This document shows, piece after piece, positions 1 to 9,235 of a stretch of 64,000 nt of DNA; position 1 is the first letter of the stretch, and each line of letters starts with the position of its first letter. The stretch is from Streptomyces rugosispiralis (GTDB lineage Bacteria > Actinomycetota > Actinomycetes > Streptomycetales > Streptomycetaceae). The DNA lies in NCBI RefSeq assembly GCF_024505145.1, contig NZ_JANIAA010000032.1, forward strand, positions 1 through 64,000, read 5' to 3'. A program made the translations under genes and the position numbers. The notes beneath the pieces were generated by a model. The model was not told the DNA's origin, ran no database searches, and saw only the letters and a list, made by a program, of their open reading frames with translations.

Positions 1-369
1 GGCACCGCCGACTATGTGCGGCGGATCGAGCTCGACACGCCGATCCCCCTGGAGCTGACGCTCCCGGCGGTCGCCGGAGCCGTGACCGTGGCCGTGAACG
101 GCACGCGTGTGGCGCAGCGCGCCTGGGCGCCGTACCGCGTCACGATCCCCGCCGACACCCTGCGACCCGGGGGAAACGAACTCCGCATCCGGGTCGCGCC
201 GTCGGCGGCCAACCGCTACTACGCCGGGACCGGGCTCCGCGCCGGGCCCGAGCCGTGCGGGCTGCTCGCCCCGCCACGGCTGCGCCGCGCGCTCACGACG
301 CCGAACCCCGGTGCGTTCCCGGACGGCTCCGGCTCCGGCCCCCGCTCATCGTCGATCACGGAAAGGTGA
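1..369 (+). CDS. C-terminal end of a glycoside-hydrolase-like protein (partial)
   Basis: The frame is open from the first base, so the gene begins outside the window; 122 codons precede the TGA at 367-369. The visible part reads as a beta-rich module (alternating hydrophobic strands, then GGNELRIRV and N-x-x-Y near the end), as in the galactose-binding-like domain that closes many family 2 and alpha-L-rhamnosidase-type glycosidases. It lies 6 bp upstream of a FucU/RbsD mutarotase and was probably cotranscribed with it, which fits a role in deoxysugar or pentose release. The assignment rests on this fragment and its neighbour; the catalytic domain is not visible. Confidence 0.5.
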   Translation, partial: GTADYVRRIELDTPIPLELTLPAVAGAVTVAVNGTRVAQRAWAPYRVTIPADTLRPGGNELRIRVAPSAANRYYAGTGLRAGPEPCGLLAPPRLRRALTTPNPGAFPDGSGSGPRSSSITER

Positions 370-375
370 TCCATC

Positions 376-822
376 GTGCTCAAGGGACTCGACCCGCTCC
401 TGACCCCGGACCTGCTGTACGCGCTCGCGCGGATGGGACACGGAGACACCATCGCACTCGTCGACAGGAACTTCCCGGCGCACTCCGTGAACGACCGTGT
501 GATCCGGCTGGACGGCACCGATGTCGTCTCGGCGGGCCGGGCGGTGCTCGGGCTGCTGCCGCTCGACACGTTCGTCCCCGAGCCCATCGCGAGGATGGGG
601 GTCGTCGGCGACGCCACCGCCGAGCCGCCGGTGCAGAAGGACTTCATCGCCGCCGCGGCGGAGGCATCGGGCCGCCCCGTCGCGGTGGAGACGGTCGAGC
701 GCCACGCGTTCTACGCCCGCGCCCGCTCCGCGTTCGCGGTGGTCATCACGGGCGAGGACAGGCCGTACGGATGCTTCCTGCTCACCAAGGGCGTGCTGCC
801 GGAGTTCGCTCCGGAACGTTGA
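376..822 (+). CDS. FucU/RbsD-family sugar mutarotase
   Basis: A 148-residue protein of the usual length for RbsD/FucU enzymes, which interconvert anomers of sugars such as L-fucose or D-ribose in the cytoplasm. The family signature R-M-G-H-G-D is at residues 19-24, with His22 in the position of the catalytic histidine. The C-terminal segment contains YGCFLLTKGV, matching the family's conserved tyrosine region. The GTG start at 376 has GAAAGG nine bases upstream. It follows the partial glycosidase gene by 6 bp, suggesting a sugar-release and uptake operon. FucU is preferred over RbsD by overall resemblance, but the substrate is inferred. Confidence 0.85.
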   Translation: MLKGLDPLLTPDLLYALARMGHGDTIALVDRNFPAHSVNDRVIRLDGTDVVSAGRAVLGLLPLDTFVPEPIARMGVVGDATAEPPVQKDFIAAAAEASGRPVAVETVERHAFYARARSAFAVVITGEDRPYGCFLLTKGVLPEFAPER

Positions 823-847
823 CGCCTGCCGCCGGGGCCGGGCGTCA
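820..847. terminator. bidirectional hairpin between convergent genes
   Basis: TGACGCC at 820-826 pairs with GGCGTCA at 841-847. The arms contain the stop codons of both the mutarotase gene and the convergent SDR gene. There is no long T run. Acting as a terminator in both directions is inferred from location. Confidence 0.5.
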
Positions 848-1669
848 CACCTGGGCGAGGATGCCTCCGTCGACGCGGAACTGGGCTCCGGTGAGCCAGC
901 GCGCCCGCTCCGAGACCAGGAACGCGACCAACTCGGCGGCGTCCTCCGGGGTTCCGGGGCGGTTCATCGGCACGTTCAGCCGCGCCGCGAGATCGCGCTG
1001 GGCCTCCTCCAGCGAAACCCCTTGCCGGTCGGCGATCTTCTGGTGGTGCGCGATCGCCCCCGGAGTGGCGATGAAGCCGGGCAGGACGCACACCACCCGT
1101 ACCCCGGCCGGGCCGATCTCGGCCGCGAGCGAGCGGCTGTAGCTGTTCAGCGCGGCCTTGGCCGCCGCGTAGGCGGCCTGGCCCGGCTGTGGCAGGAGGC
1201 CGGCGATGGACGAGACGTGCACCACGACCCCCGCGCCGCGCTCCACCATGCCCGGGACCAGTTCCTGGTCCAGCCGGATCGCGGACAGCACATTGACCTC
1301 GAGGTCCGACCGCCAGGTTTCCTGCGATCGGGTCAGCGTGTCCTCCGGGGCGCTGGCGGCGCCTGCGTTGTCGATGAGGATGTCCACCCCGCCGGCGGCC
1401 TCGCGCACCCGCTCCGCCAGCTGCCGTGCTCCGTCGGGGTCCGCGAGGTCCGCGGTGAGGAACCGCGCCGGCAGTGAACCCTCGGGCGGCGCCGTTCTGG
1501 CCGACGCGAACACGGTCGCGCCCGCCGCGGCGAGTCGCCGCACGATCGCCGCGCCGAGCCCGCGGCTCCCGCCGGTGACCAGTGCGCGCCGCCCCGTGAG
1601 CCCTTCGTCGGGAATCGGTGCGAGCACACCGCTCCCACCAGCAGGTACGTTGCTCTCCATGCCGTTCAT
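845..1669 (-). CDS. SDR-family oxidoreductase
   Basis: A 274-residue classical short-chain dehydrogenase. The Rossmann motif TGGSRGLG is at residues 32-39, a DNAGAA variant of NNAG follows near residue 100, and the catalytic Y-x3-K (YAAAK) is near residue 170. The C-terminal R-x-D-G-G-I-L is typical of FabG-like enzymes. The N-terminal 25 residues are an extra stretch before the first beta strand, so a start at the second ATG (1660) is possible. The gene is divergent from a TetR gene 38 bp away, with a shared palindrome between them, so the regulator probably controls it. The minus strand has TATTCT about six bases before the ATG and no Shine-Dalgarno, consistent with a leaderless transcript. 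Confidence 0.88.
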   Translation of the reverse strand: MNGMESNVPAGGSGVLAPIPDEGLTGRRALVTGGSRGLGAAIVRRLAAAGATVFASARTAPPEGSLPARFLTADLADPDGARQLAERVREAAGGVDILIDNAGAASAPEDTLTRSQETWRSDLEVNVLSAIRLDQELVPGMVERGAGVVVHVSSIAGLLPQPGQAAYAAAKAALNSYSRSLAAEIGPAGVRVVCVLPGFIATPGAIAHHQKIADRQGVSLEEAQRDLAARLNVPMNRPGTPEDAAELVAFLVSERARWLTGAQFRVDGGILAQV

Positions 1670-1686
1670 GCGGCCAGAATACCTGA

Positions 1687-1698
1687 CTTACCAGTAAG
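1687..1698. promoter_or_regulatory. operator-like palindrome between SDR and TetR genes
   Basis: CTTAC-CA-GTAAG, a palindrome with a two-base centre, lies in the 38-bp divergent spacer. Both flanking genes lack a clear ribosome binding site and carry -10-like sequences close to their start codons, so a repressor bound here would cover both promoters. Binding by the adjacent TetR protein is inferred. Confidence 0.5.
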
Positions 1699-1707
1699 GC
1701 AGTTTTC

Positions 1708-2298
1708 ATGGGAGAGCAAGCCGATCGAAGGCGCACCGACACGCGTCGACGCGTACGGGCCATCGCGCTGGAACTGTTCACCGAGCAGGGCTATGAACTG
1801 ACCTCGTTGACCCAGGTCGCCAGGCAGGCGGGCGTCACCAGGCAGGCCGTGCTGCACCACTTCGCGAACAAGGAGGAACTGCTCACCAGCTCCTACGAAG
1901 AGCTGCTCCCGGCGCTCGACCTCATCATCGAGTCCGCCCGCGCCCATCCGCCGTCCGCCGCGGCCCGTATGCGGGCCGTCGAGCGGTTCGACGCCCTGGT
2001 CCGCGGCGAGCACGGTGCCTCACTGGTGTGCGCCCAGCTCAACGAGCACGCCCTGCGCGGCCTGGCCGCCGCCCGCACACTTCAGCAGCGGCTCGACGAC
2101 CTGACCCGCGCGCTGGCCGCCGGCGAAGGGCCCGAGGGCGCGATGCGCGGACGGCTGGCCCTGTCCGCCGTGATCATGGCCGCGGCGCGTGGGCGCGAAC
2201 TGGGCGGCCGGCAGGCGGAACGCCACAAGGCGGCGCTCGCGGTGGCCCGCTCGCTGATCGGGGCCGGGGCGGAGCCTCCCCCGCCCCCGCCCGGCTGA
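1708..2298 (+). CDS. TetR-family transcriptional regulator
   Basis: A 196-residue protein with an N-terminal TetR helix-turn-helix (residues about 15-60: LTSLTQVARQAGVTRQAVLHHFANKEEL), including the characteristic hydrophobic-H-F-x-N/S-K-E end of the recognition segment. The C-terminal half is alpha-helical and variable, as expected for a ligand-binding domain. It is divergent from an SDR gene with a 12-bp palindrome in between, so autoregulation and control of the SDR are likely. The C-terminus ends in a proline run. The inducer is unknown. Confidence 0.9.
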   Translation: MGEQADRRRTDTRRRVRAIALELFTEQGYELTSLTQVARQAGVTRQAVLHHFANKEELLTSSYEELLPALDLIIESARAHPPSAAARMRAVERFDALVRGEHGASLVCAQLNEHALRGLAAARTLQQRLDDLTRALAAGEGPEGAMRGRLALSAVIMAAARGRELGGRQAERHKAALAVARSLIGAGAEPPPPPPG

Positions 2299-2537
2299 TC
2301 GCCGTCCGGGCCATGAGCGGCCGGAAGGCGTCTTCACGCCACCGTGGCCCCTTTCCCACGGTCGGCCCGGGGCGGCCCGTCGCCCCCGGTTATCGGAACG
2401 GTCTGCGGTGGTTCAAGCGCGTACCAAGCGGGACCCGCGAGTCTCTTGGGGAACCGGTGGCCGATGAACCCCCTGTCGCGTTCCCGTGCCCGCTCCACCA
2501 CTCCACCCGGACTCCGACGTGGTGACAGCCTGCTGGC

Positions 2538-3572
2538 GTGCTGCGAACGATGAACGGGGTGACGGCGCGTAACCTGCCGCCCAGCGCCTTCGCCCCCGTG
2601 ATGGCGACCGGAATCGTGTCCCAGGGACTGGCGGCGGTGGGAGCCCCACGGCTCTCGGACGCCCTGCTGGCCGTGGCCGTGGTGCTCTACGGCGGGTTGC
2701 TGGCGGGGCTGATGTGGCGGGTGGCGCGGTATCCGCGCGAAGTGGCCGCCGACCTGCGGGATCCCGCACGGCTCTTCGGCTTCTTCACCTTCGTCGCCGG
2801 CTCCGATGTGCTCGCCGTCCGGCTGGCCGCGGGTCCCGCGCGGGCGGCCGCGGCGGCCCTGCCGGTGCTGGCCGTACCCGTGGCCGTCCTCCTGCTGGGG
2901 TGCGTGGCGTCCATGGCGCACCGGCTCGGCGCGGGCGGGATGGTGCGGCGCGCGGACGGGGTCTGGTTCCTGTGCGTAGTGGGGATCCAGTCCGCGGTCC
3001 TGGCGGTGGCCGCGCTGGCCCCCGGCCGCGCCCGGCCGGCCGAAGCGCTCGGCTGGGTGGCGGGGGTGCTGCTGTACGCGGCGGTGGCCATGGTGGTCGC
3101 GGGCCGGCTGGCGCGGTTCGGGATACGGCCCCGGGAGCTCTCACCGCCGTACTGGATCACGATGGGGGCCTGCGCGATCAGCCTGCTCGCCGGTGCCCGG
3201 CTGGTGCACCAGGGGCTCGGCACCACCCATCTCCAGACGGCGATCCGCGTCGCCCTGCTCGCCCTGTGGGGCTGGGCCACCGGCCTGCTGCCGCCACTGC
3301 TGGCCGCCGGGATCTGGCGGCATCTGCTGCACCGGGTGCCTCTGAGGTACGAGCCGGCCTGGTGGACCATCGTCTTCCCCACGGGCATGTACGCCGTGTC
3401 CACCACCGCGTTGGGCGAGGCCGAGGGGATCCACCGCCTGGTGCTCCTCGGGCATCTCGCGGTCTGGGTCGCCCTGGGTGTGTGGTCGCTGGTCGCGGCC
3501 GGGCTGGTGCGGACGCGATGGCACCGCCCGGCGACGGCGAATTCACGCCAGAAACCGGGTCAAGGGATGTGA
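2538..3572 (+). CDS. TDT/SLAC1-type (TehA-like) membrane transporter
   Basis: About 344 residues with ten hydrophobic segments and the opening FAPVMATGIVSQGL characteristic of the tellurite-resistance/dicarboxylate transporter (TDT) family, whose members include TehA, Mae1 and the plant SLAC1 anion channels. Helices include VAVVLYGGLLAGLMW and the late segment WWTIVFPTGMYAVSTTALG, which contains the family's W-x3-F-P-x-G motif. A start at GTG 2538 or ATG 2550 is possible. It precedes narGHJI in the same direction but with its own 283-bp gap. SLAC1 proteins conduct nitrate, so a role in nitrate or nitrite movement is a plausible inference, not shown. Confidence 0.8.
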   Translation: MLRTMNGVTARNLPPSAFAPVMATGIVSQGLAAVGAPRLSDALLAVAVVLYGGLLAGLMWRVARYPREVAADLRDPARLFGFFTFVAGSDVLAVRLAAGPARAAAAALPVLAVPVAVLLLGCVASMAHRLGAGGMVRRADGVWFLCVVGIQSAVLAVAALAPGRARPAEALGWVAGVLLYAAVAMVVAGRLARFGIRPRELSPPYWITMGACAISLLAGARLVHQGLGTTHLQTAIRVALLALWGWATGLLPPLLAAGIWRHLLHRVPLRYEPAWWTIVFPTGMYAVSTTALGEAEGIHRLVLLGHLAVWVALGVWSLVAAGLVRTRWHRPATANSRQKPGQGM

Positions 3573-3620
3573 AAGTCCGGCCGACGGACGTTCCGCACCG
3601 AACTGGTGAGCGCCCCCCGC

Positions 3621-3651
3621 TTGCCTATCAGGCAATGATGACACCTTGTCA
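3621..3651. promoter_or_regulatory. two palindromes upstream of narG
   Basis: TTGCCT-ATC-AGGCAA at 3621-3635 and TGACA-CCT-TGTCA at 3639-3651 are perfect inverted repeats, each with a three-base centre, only three bases apart, about 205 bp upstream of the narG GTG. They are good candidates for binding of a redox or nitrate/nitric-oxide sensor. Which regulator binds is not deducible. Confidence 0.55.
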
Positions 3652-3855
3652 AGTTCCGTTCACCGCGCCGCCTTCATCGGCACACGCGTTCACCATGGGA
3701 AAGGCAAACCGCAAGAAAAAACAGATCCAGGCGACGCTGAACGACTCAAAGGGGTCATACGGCACGGCTGATACACGAGTGATGCTGTCGCGCGACACGC
3801 AATCAGGGCCCCGGCCGACCGTTCGGCCCGGAGCCACAGCCGAAGGAGCTGGACC

Positions 3856-6800
3856 GTGGTGCGCCGCACAGCACGAGCGAAGGCCGGGACCACCGCCTCG
3901 GCGGTGACGGAGAGGCTGCTCGCGGCCGGGACCGCGCTCCGCCGCCTCCCGACCACCCCGGATCTGCGGGCCGTCTACCGGACCGACCAGACCGTGGAGG
4001 ACTCCCCCTACCGCGAACGCTGGGCGCACGACCGGGTGGTGCGCTCCACCCACGGCGTCAACTGCACCGGATCCTGCTCCTGGAAGGTCTACGTCAAGGA
4101 CGGGCTGATCACCTGGGAGACCCAGCAGACCGACTACCCCTCGGTGGGCCCGGACCGCCCCGAGTACGAACCGCGGGGCTGCCCGCGCGGCGCCTCCTTC
4201 TCCTGGTACACCTACTCCCCCACCCGGGTGCGCCACCCGCTCGCCCGCGGTGTGCTGGTCGAGCTCTACCGGGAGGCCCGGGAGCGGCTCGGGGACCCGG
4301 TGGCCGCCTGGGCCGAGATCACCGGCGACCCGGTCAAGCGGCGCCGCTACCAGTCGGCCCGCGGCAAGGGCGGGCTGGTGCGGATCGACTGGGAGGAGGC
4401 CCTGGAGATCGCGGCCGCCGCCCATGTCCACACCCTGCGCGCCCACGGCCCGGACCGGATCGCCGGCTTCTCCCCGATCCCCGCCATGTCGATGGCCTCC
4501 CACGCCGTCGGCGCCCGCTTCATGGCGCTGATCGGCGCGCCCATGATCTCGTTCTACGACTGGTACGCGGATCTGCCGATCGCCTCCCCGCAGGTCTTCG
4601 GCGACCAGACCGACGTCCCCGAGTCGGGCGACTGGTGGGACGCGGCCTATCTGATGCTGTGGGGCTCGAATGTGCCGGTCACCCGCACCCCCGACGCCCA
4701 CTGGATGGCCGAGGCCCGCTACCGGGGCCAGAAGGTGGTCGTGGTCTCCCCGGACTACGCGGACGCCACCAAGTTCGCCGACGAATGGCTGCACCCCCAC
4801 CCCGGCACCGACGGGGCGGTCGCCATGGCGATGGGCCACGTCATCCTCAAGGAGTGCTTCACCGAGCGCCAGGTCCCCTACTTCACCGACTACGTCCGGC
4901 GCTTCACCGACCTGCCCTTCCTGGTCGAACTGACCGAACGGGACGGGCGCCACACCCCGGGCGCCTTCCTCACCGCCGCCACCCTGGCGGACACCGAACC
5001 ACGCCTGGGCGCCCACGCCGACGAGGCGGCCCGGCGCTGGATGCCGGTGCTCTACGACGCGGAGACCGACCGGCCCGTGGTCCCCCATGGCACGCTGGGC
5101 GACCGCTGGAGCAAGGGCGGTGAAGGCCGCTGGAACCTCGACCTGGAGGGCATCACCCCCCGGCTCACCCTCCACCGAACCCCCGGCGCCGAGGCCGTCG
5201 AGGTGGAGTTGCCCCGCTTCGACGAACCGGGCGCCACCGTGCGGCGCGCCGTCCCCGTACGGCGGCTCGGCGGGCGGCTGGTCACCACCGTCTTCGATCT
5301 GCTCCTGGCCCAGTACGCGGTGGGCCGTCCCGGCCTCACGGGGCAGTGGCCCACCGGCTATGACGACGCCTCGGCGCCCGCCACCCCGGCCTGGCAGGAG
5401 GCCATCACCTCGGTCCCGGCGGCGGCCGTGATCCGCGCGGCACGCGAGTTCGCGGGCACGGCGGAGCGGACCCGCGGCCGGTGCATGATCGTGATGGGCG
5501 CGGGCACCAACCACTGGTTCCACTCCGACACCATCTACCGCTCCTTCCTCACCCTGCTGCTGCTCACCGGCTGCCAGGGCGTCAACGGCGGCGGCTGGGC
5601 CCACTACGTCGGCCAGGAGAAGGTGCGCCCGTACACCGGCTGGCAGCAGTTGGCCACCGCCGCCGACTGGGCGCGGCCATCCCGGCAGATGGCGGGCACC
5701 CCGTACTGGTACCTCCACACCGACCAGTGGCGCTACGAACGGTACGGCGCCGACGCGCTCGCCTCGCCCACCGGCCAGGGGCTGTTCACCGGCCGTCACA
5801 CCGCCGATCTGGTCGCCCAGTCGATGCGGCTGGGCTGGATGCCCTCCTACCCCACCTTCTCCGCCAACTCCCTGGAGCTCGGCCGCCGGGTGCGGCAGAG
5901 CGGCCGGCCGGCGCGGGAGTGGGTCGCCGAACAACTCGCTGCGGGCGAGCTGGAGTTCGCCTGCGAGGACCCCGACGCGCCGGAGAACTGGCCGCGGGTG
6001 CTCACCGTGTGGCGCGCCAACCTCATCGGCTCCTCCGCCAAGGGCAACGAGTACTTCCTGCGCCATCTGCTGGGCGCCCAGGACAACGCCACCGCGGAGG
6101 AGACCCCACCGGACCGCCGGCCGGCGGACCTCACCTGGCAGGATCAGGCGCCCCGCGGCAAGCTCGACCTGCTGCTCGCGCTGGACTTCCGGATGACCTC
6201 CACCACCCTCTTCGCCGACCTCGTGCTCCCCGCCGCCACCTGGTACGAGAAACACGACCTGTCCAGCACCGATATGCACCCGTACGTGCACGCCTTCAGC
6301 CCGGCGATCAGCCCACCCTGGCAGGCCCGCACCGACTTCGACATCTTCCACGGCCTCGCCCGCAAGCTCAGCGAACTCGCCGCCGGACGGCTGGACACCG
6401 CCCACGACCTGGTCGCCACCGCCCTGATGCACGACACCCCGGGCGAGACCGCCCAGCCCGGCGGGACCGTACCGGACTGGCGCGACGGTCACACCCCCGC
6501 CGTACCGGGCGTGAACCTGCCGAACGTCGCCCTCGTGACCCGCGACTACACCGCCGTCGCCGACCACCTCGCCGCCTTCGGCCCGCTCGCCCAGCAGGCG
6601 GGCATGCAGGTCAAGGGGGTCACCGTCACCCCGGACCAGGAAGTCGCCTGGCTGGCCGACCGCTGCTCCACCGCCACTCGCGGCGCCGCCGTCGGCCGGC
6701 CCCTCCTCGACACCGACGCCAAGATGTGCGAGGCCATCCTCGCGCTGTCCGGCACCACCAACGGGCGCCTCGCCGCCGAGGGATTCGCCCGGCTCGCCGA

Positions 6801-7599
6801 GCAGTGCGGCCCCGGCTCCGGCCTCACCGAACTGGGCGCCTCGGTGGCCGAACGCCGCGTGGTGTTCTCCGACACCCAGGCCCGTCCCGTCCAGGTCGGC
6901 GCCAGCTTCGAATGGTCCGGCAAGGAGGCCCCCGACCGCCGCTACGCGCCGTTCACCATCAACACCGAACACCGCAAGCCCTGGCACACCCTCACCGGCC
7001 GCCAGCACTTCTACCTCGACCACTCCTGGATGGCCGAGCTGGGCGAACAACTCCCCGTCTACCGGCCGCCGTTGGACCTCGCCGCCCTCGGTGAGGCCCC
7101 GCCCGGAGCCGACGGTGGCACCGGAGGCGGCGACACCGGCCGCTCGGTCACCGTCCGCTATGTCACCCCGCACTCCAAGTGGTCCATCCACTCGGAGTAC
7201 CAGGAAAACCTCATCATGCAGACCCTGGCCCGCGGCGGCCCGGTCATCTGGCTCAGCGTCCCCGACGCCGAGGCCATCGGGGTGTCCGACAACGACTGGA
7301 TCGAGGCCGTCAACGCCAACGGTGTCATGGTCGCCCGCGCCGTGGTCTCCCACCGCATGCCCACCGGCACCGTGTTCATGTACCACGTGCAGGAACGGCT
7401 GGTGAACGTGCCCAAGTCCGAGGCCACCGGCCGCCGCGGCGGCGTGCACAACGCCCTCACCAAGCTCCTCATCAAACCCACCCACCTCATCGGCGGCTAC
7501 GCCCAGCTCTCCTTCGCCCCCAACTACTACGGACCCACCGGCAACCAGCGGGACGCGGTCACCGTCATCCGGCGCCGCTCCCAGAACGTGGAGTACTGA
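3856..7599 (+). CDS. narG: respiratory nitrate reductase alpha subunit
   Basis: This 1247-residue subunit carries the Mo-bisMGD cofactor and the FS0 iron-sulfur cluster and reduces nitrate to nitrite on the cytoplasmic face of the membrane. The FS0 ligands are visible as H66-x3-C70-x3-C74 and C109 (HGVNCTGSCSWK, RGCPRG). The molybdenum-binding aspartate lies in SFYDWYADLP at D235. Length matches other NarG proteins. The GTG start has AAGGAG eight bases upstream. It is the first gene of a tightly packed narGHJI operon (1 bp to narH). There is no twin-arginine motif at the N-terminus, as expected for a cytoplasmic-facing NarG. Confidence 0.97.
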   Translation: MVRRTARAKAGTTASAVTERLLAAGTALRRLPTTPDLRAVYRTDQTVEDSPYRERWAHDRVVRSTHGVNCTGSCSWKVYVKDGLITWETQQTDYPSVGPDRPEYEPRGCPRGASFSWYTYSPTRVRHPLARGVLVELYREARERLGDPVAAWAEITGDPVKRRRYQSARGKGGLVRIDWEEALEIAAAAHVHTLRAHGPDRIAGFSPIPAMSMASHAVGARFMALIGAPMISFYDWYADLPIASPQVFGDQTDVPESGDWWDAAYLMLWGSNVPVTRTPDAHWMAEARYRGQKVVVVSPDYADATKFADEWLHPHPGTDGAVAMAMGHVILKECFTERQVPYFTDYVRRFTDLPFLVELTERDGRHTPGAFLTAATLADTEPRLGAHADEAARRWMPVLYDAETDRPVVPHGTLGDRWSKGGEGRWNLDLEGITPRLTLHRTPGAEAVEVELPRFDEPGATVRRAVPVRRLGGRLVTTVFDLLLAQYAVGRPGLTGQWPTGYDDASAPATPAWQEAITSVPAAAVIRAAREFAGTAERTRGRCMIVMGAGTNHWFHSDTIYRSFLTLLLLTGCQGVNGGGWAHYVGQEKVRPYTGWQQLATAADWARPSRQMAGTPYWYLHTDQWRYERYGADALASPTGQGLFTGRHTADLVAQSMRLGWMPSYPTFSANSLELGRRVRQSGRPAREWVAEQLAAGELEFACEDPDAPENWPRVLTVWRANLIGSSAKGNEYFLRHLLGAQDNATAEETPPDRRPADLTWQDQAPRGKLDLLLALDFRMTSTTLFADLVLPAATWYEKHDLSSTDMHPYVHAFSPAISPPWQARTDFDIFHGLARKLSELAAGRLDTAHDLVATALMHDTPGETAQPGGTVPDWRDGHTPAVPGVNLPNVALVTRDYTAVADHLAAFGPLAQQAGMQVKGVTVTPDQEVAWLADRCSTATRGAAVGRPLLDTDAKMCEAILALSGTTNGRLAAEGFARLAEQCGPGSGLTELGASVAERRVVFSDTQARPVQVGASFEWSGKEAPDRRYAPFTINTEHRKPWHTLTGRQHFYLDHSWMAELGEQLPVYRPPLDLAALGEAPPGADGGTGGGDTGRSVTVRYVTPHSKWSIHSEYQENLIMQTLARGGPVIWLSVPDAEAIGVSDNDWIEAVNANGVMVARAVVSHRMPTGTVFMYHVQERLVNVPKSEATGRRGGVHNALTKLLIKPTHLIGGYAQLSFAPNYYGPTGNQRDAVTVIRRRSQNVEY

Positions 7600-7600
7600 C

Positions 7601-9235
7601 ATGCCGCGCCACCGTCCGCGCAGCCCCCGGGTGATGGCCCAGGTCGCCATGGTCATGAACCTCGACAAGTGCATCGGCTGCCACACCTGCTCGGTCACCT
7701 GCAAACAGACCTGGACCAATCGCTCCGGCACCGAGTACGTCTGGTTCAACAACGTCGAGACCCGCCCCGGCCAGGGCTACCCCCGCGGCTACGAGGACCA
7801 GGACACCTGGAAGGGCGGCTGGCACCTCAAGGGCGGCAGGCTGGTGCCCCGCACCGGCGGCCGCGCCCGGCGCCTCGCCCGGCTGTTCGCCAACCCCGAA
7901 CTGCCCCGGCTGGACGACTACTACCAGCCCTGGACGTACGACTACGACACCCTCACCACGGCCCCGCTCGGCGACGACGTGCCCACCGCCCCGCCCCGCT
8001 CCCTGATCGACGGCCGCCCCACCGCCGTCACCTGGGGCCCCAACTGGGACGACGACCTCGGCGGCGGCCCCGAGCACCTCGCGGGCGACCCGGTCCTGGC
8101 GAGGATGAGCGAAAAGGTCCGGCTGGAGTACGAGCAAGCCTTCATGTTCTACCTGCCGCGCATCTGCGAGCACTGCCTCAACCCCTCCTGCGTCGCCGTC
8201 TGTCCCTCCGGCGCGATGTACAAGCGGATCGAGGACGGCATCGTCCTGGTCGACCAGGACCGCTGCCGCGGCTGGCGCATGTGCGTCAGCGGCTGCCCGT
8301 ACAAGAAGGTCTACTTCAACCACCGCAGTGGCAAGGCCGAGAAGTGCACCCTGTGCTATCCGCGCATCGAGGCCGGGGAGCCCACCGTGTGCTCGGAGAC
8401 CTGCGTGGGACGGCTGCGCTACCTCGGTGTCGTGCTCTACGACCCCGACAAGGTCGGGGAGGCCGCCGCCACCCCCGACGAGAAGGACCTCTACGAGGCC
8501 CAGCTCGGCTGCTTCCTCGACCCCGAGGACCCCGCCGTCGCCCGCGCCGCCGCCGACTCCGGCATTCCGCACGACTGGATCGAGGCCGCCCGGCGCTCCC
8601 CGGTGCACGCGCTCATCAGCCGGTACCGGGTCGCCCTGCCGCTGCATCCCGAATACCGCACCATGCCCATGGTCTGGTACGTCCCCCCGCTGTCCCCGGT
8701 CGTCGACGCGCTCACCGCCACCGGCCACGACGGCGAGGACCCGGTCAACCTCTTCGGCGCCATCGACAGCCTCCGGATCCCCCTGGGCTATCTCGCCGAA
8801 CTCTTCACCGCGGGCGACCCCGGACCGGTCGAGGCCGCCCTGTGCCGGCTGGCCGCGATGCGCAGCCATATGCGCCGGATCAACCTCGGCGAGGAACGCG
8901 ACCCCGCCATCGCGGCGGCCGTCGGCCTGGACCAGGACGGCATCGAGGCGATGTACCGGCTGCTCGCCCTCGCCAAGTACGAGGAGCGGTACGTCATTCC
9001 CACCAGCTACACCGCCACACCCGGCGGCCACGCCGCCATGGACTCCTGCAGCCTCGACGGCGACGGGCTGCCCGGCATGATGCCGTACGACGACGCGGGC
9101 ACCTTCCACGCGCCCCTGTCACCCGAACCCGCGGCCGCCGGATCCGGTCTCGCCGGCCGGCTCAACCTGCTGAACTGGAACGGCCGCGGCCGCCCCGCCG
9201 GGCTGTTCCCCAAGCGGAACGAGGACACCCGGTGA
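7601..9235 (+). CDS. narH: respiratory nitrate reductase beta subunit
   Basis: A 544-residue iron-sulfur electron-transfer subunit. The first ferredoxin-like set CIGCHTCSVTC (C24, C27, C30, C34) is followed by CEHCLNPSCVAVCP, CRGWRMCVSGCP and CTLCYP...CSETC. The tryptophan in CRGW replaces a cysteine, as in all NarH proteins where that site holds the [3Fe-4S] cluster. It passes electrons from NarI hemes to NarG. The start at 7601 has GGAG seven bases upstream within the end of narG; ATG 7634 would give a more typical N-terminus (MAQVAMVMNLDKC). It overlaps narJ by four bases. Confidence 0.97.
   Translation: MPRHRPRSPRVMAQVAMVMNLDKCIGCHTCSVTCKQTWTNRSGTEYVWFNNVETRPGQGYPRGYEDQDTWKGGWHLKGGRLVPRTGGRARRLARLFANPELPRLDDYYQPWTYDYDTLTTAPLGDDVPTAPPRSLIDGRPTAVTWGPNWDDDLGGGPEHLAGDPVLARMSEKVRLEYEQAFMFYLPRICEHCLNPSCVAVCPSGAMYKRIEDGIVLVDQDRCRGWRMCVSGCPYKKVYFNHRSGKAEKCTLCYPRIEAGEPTVCSETCVGRLRYLGVVLYDPDKVGEAAATPDEKDLYEAQLGCFLDPEDPAVARAAADSGIPHDWIEAARRSPVHALISRYRVALPLHPEYRTMPMVWYVPPLSPVVDALTATGHDGEDPVNLFGAIDSLRIPLGYLAELFTAGDPGPVEAALCRLAAMRSHMRRINLGEERDPAIAAAVGLDQDGIEAMYRLLALAKYEERYVIPTSYTATPGGHAAMDSCSLDGDGLPGMMPYDDAGTFHAPLSPEPAAAGSGLAGRLNLLNWNGRGRPAGLFPKRNEDTR

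Noticed and set aside
3695..3907. Plus-strand frame MGKANRKKKQ... upstream of narG as a small gene
   Set aside because: No ribosome site before the ATG, and the second half is low-complexity and overlaps the narG start. It could be real, but the evidence is insufficient.
3649..7752. Very long open frame (over 1300 codons) antisense to narG
   Set aside because: It mirrors the G/C third-position bias of narG; translation is Gly/Val/Arg-rich with no family motifs, whereas the sense strand is an unmistakable NarG.
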